Below are positions 61,851 to 64,000 of a stretch of 64,000 nt of DNA, piece by piece. The notes beneath the pieces were generated by a model. The model was given only the letters and a program-made list of their open reading frames with translations. It had not been told where the DNA came from and did not search any database. Origin of the DNA: Eucommia ulmoides (taxonomy: Eukaryota; Streptophyta; Magnoliopsida; Garryales; Eucommiaceae); contig CM028335.1 in NCBI GenBank assembly GCA_016647705.1, forward strand, positions 23,724,905 through 23,788,904, read 5' to 3'. Position 1 is the stretch's first letter, and each line of letters begins with the position of its first letter. Both the position numbers and the translations under genes were made by a program.

Positions 61851-63362
61851 GGCCCATTTTTTCGAAAGGTGGAAAGAGAATATGATATAGGAAAAGAGTA
61901 AAAAATAGAATTTTTAAAGCGCCATTTTTTTCAAAAAAATACTTAGGCCATTTTAAAAAGATACAAAGTCGCCACTTAGCATTAGATTTAATTGGTGTGC
62001 TAGGCCACCAATTTTTTAGAAAAATAATTTAAAAGGCCTAAGTAAATTTGACTCCAAAGACACGGTTAAACCATAGATTCACTTAAAAGAGTTCGAGGGT
62101 TGGTTACACTCGGGGAAAGTGTTAGGCACCCCAAGATGCCTATCCGAAAATGGTATGTTATGTCCAATTAAGTTCAATTAGTTTAAGTTCAAAATATTTT
62201 ATTTTATTTTAAAAATCTTTTCCTTCTTATAAACTCTTTTTGGTATTTTTCAAATTAGGATATAACAAGTTTTTAGTATTTTTTGGTATCCCCAGTATGA
62301 CTGTAGACACTGTATTTTGTCCCACTCAGTCAGTGTCGAATCAAATATATGTTCCAATAAACTCTAAACCTGGGTTTAAAGGGAATGAATTTCTACCTGA
62401 GATCACACTATATAATTTACAAAAATGCCCAAAAATATGAGAAAAACAAAAAATGTTAAATTTGACAAAATACAGTTAAGTAAAAGTTTTGGGTCAACCT
62501 TGAAATTCTCATAATTAAAGGGGGTCTAAAATGACTTTATTAAAGTTTGATTTTCATTAGATAATTTTTAGAATATATAAAAATTAGCCACTACTCTTAA
62601 ATTATATGATATTTCAAACAATTACTCTAGTTACCTACCTTGACCATGAAACATTTACAATCACTAAATCTTCTCGGTTTAGCGCAAAAAATAATTATTT
62701 TAATTATGAATATTATATCAAATTCTAGCCAAAAATAATCCAAGATACCTTAATCAAAGCTTAGAAAGGTTATGACAAAATCCTAAATCACAAGGGAGAT
62801 TAAGGGGGTGGGCTTGATTTGGATTTACACCTATTCAAGTTTGTCTTGACAAAACCACCCTAGGCCCAATGGATTATGGGCCTAGCCATCATTTAAGTCC
62901 AACATAAGGATCCTTGAAATGATCAAGGAACCTTCCTTGAAGTTTCCTTCCAAATGGCCAAGGAAGGGTACCAAAACACTTAGGGTGCGACCAAACATTA
63001 TCAAAACTAAACCGATTCGGTTCACCACCTAAGTTAGGCATTTAATATGCATTAAATTCCCATACCATCAAGAATGGAATACTTGGGATGACATTTATAG
63101 CCTGATATCTAGATATTTGGAGCAAAATATCTTAGAGTTAACCAAAAATATTGAATAGTGACTACTCGTTACCAAAAACAAATCGAATTGGTTTGCCACC
63201 TAGACCATGCATTAAATGCACATCATATCAAGCAATAAATGTTTGGCATGAAATGGAATAACTAGGTTCAAAGGATGTAGATATTTTTACCAAAATATCA
63301 TAGGGTTAATTGGGAACTTAAAAAACTAACTGTTGGTCTAGTGAGTTACCTAAGAGGGGGGT
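61851..63362 (+). other. LTR-like repeats, no gene
   Basis: 61960-62165 pairs with the inverted segment at 2225-2450. TGTAGACACTGTATTTTGTCCC at 62293 resembles the 5' end of gypsy LTRs, so 62293-63362 may be an LTR cut by the next element. Otherwise AT-rich. Confidence 0.5.
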
Positions 63363-64000
63363 TGATAGGTGTAAAATACCTATCTACTTCTAAACCGAAT
63401 TTGATAGTTTTCGAGTGTTTTAGTTATATTTAATTGCTTTTTAGTTGTTTTTTTGTAATTCACATGTAAGGACACAAAAAAGTGATAAATAAGCGAAGCG
63501 GTGGATAAACGGTGTAAAAATGGTAAAGAAACAAGATTTCAAGATTGCAGTCTCTCGGCTTAGGCAAAAATTCCACTGCCTAGGCCGAGAAGAGGCAGAA
63601 GGTTTAGAGTAGTCCCTCGGCCTAGGCGGAAATTCCATCGCCTTGGCCGAGAAGAGGCAGAAACTTTGGAGCAGCTCCTCGGCCTAGGCGGAAATTCCAC
63701 CACCTAGGTGGAGGAGCGGCAGAAAGTTAACTGACATCTCTTCCGCCTAGGCGGAAACCCTCTGCACAAAGATATTTTCTAAGATATTTTCTAAACCTTT
63801 ACATAAAAAACCTTTTTTCACCCAATTAAAAGGAGATGTTTTGGAGACCCCTTACACCTTAGATAATTTAGGAGTAGATTAGACTAGTTTTAGGAAGTGT
63901 TCTTGGTCAATTCTTGAAGGGCTAAAAGAGGAAGTTCATCAATGGAGAAGAGAAAGCTCGGGAGGATCGTTCTTTGGCGAAAGTGGACCACTCCACTTTA
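63363..64000 (+). mobile_element. Palindrome-array LTR, copy 4 (runs off the window)
   Basis: Starts TGATAGGTGTAAAATACC like copies 1-3. The U3 array at about 63555-63765 contains ~60-bp units, each with facing CTCGGCCTAGGC and GCCT.GGCCGAG arms around AAATTCCA, so a whole unit can fold back. An AGATATTTT block follows, as in the other copies. Confidence 0.8.

Overview
The window is nuclear DNA of a flowering plant, most likely a eudicot. It is AT-rich, carries GT-AG introns, microsatellites and nested transposable elements, and shows no bacterial-style operons. Only one gene looks intact: a nine-exon GDPDL/SHV3-like gene (cell-wall-associated, probably GPI-anchored) on the minus strand at 36322-44136. 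Nearly everything else is transposon-derived.

Layout. 1-189: 3' end of a Copia-type LTR. 901-2133: remnant related to a Mutator-like element (MULE). 4409-5640: inverted-repeat nonautonomous element. 6588-12455: a decayed MULE with a spliced transposase gene on the plus strand, a small spliced transcription unit on the minus strand, and more than 30 copies of a short palindromic word kept to its non-coding parts. 12510-13195 and 15081-15642: a direct repeat pair; the second copy is split by a Tat-lineage Ty3/gypsy retrotransposon (15643-32539). That element has LTRs, a primer-binding-like site, gag, a protease fragment, RT, two RNase H regions, integrase, and a multi-exon antisense ORF between integrase and the 3' LTR. 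It is invaded three times by solo LTRs of another family whose U3 carries arrays of CCGCC..GGCGG palindromes; a fourth copy starts at 63363. 32705-33996: another solo LTR. 34247-34365: lectin-receptor-kinase fragment. 34420-35600: TRIM-like repeats.

Right half. Introns of the GDPDL gene hold several MITE-like insertions, including a hAT-like element with an 8-bp target duplication and three tandem fold-back elements. 46210-48618: solo Copia-like LTR with its own palindrome array. 49818-50812: inverted-repeat element. 51025-52313: second MULE transposase fragment, cut by a minus-strand Ty3/gypsy element (52314-61795, 5-bp duplication GTTCA on both sides) and continuing for about 50 bp after it. 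61850-63362: LTR-like repeats with no gene.

The most unusual material is (i) the solo-LTR family with U3 palindromes whose arms persist while the centre changes, (ii) the MULE with palindromic words confined to introns and flanks, and (iii) the spliced antisense gene inside the Tat-type element. No rRNA, tRNA or CRISPR array was recognised. All calls are from reading the sequence; no database search was possible.
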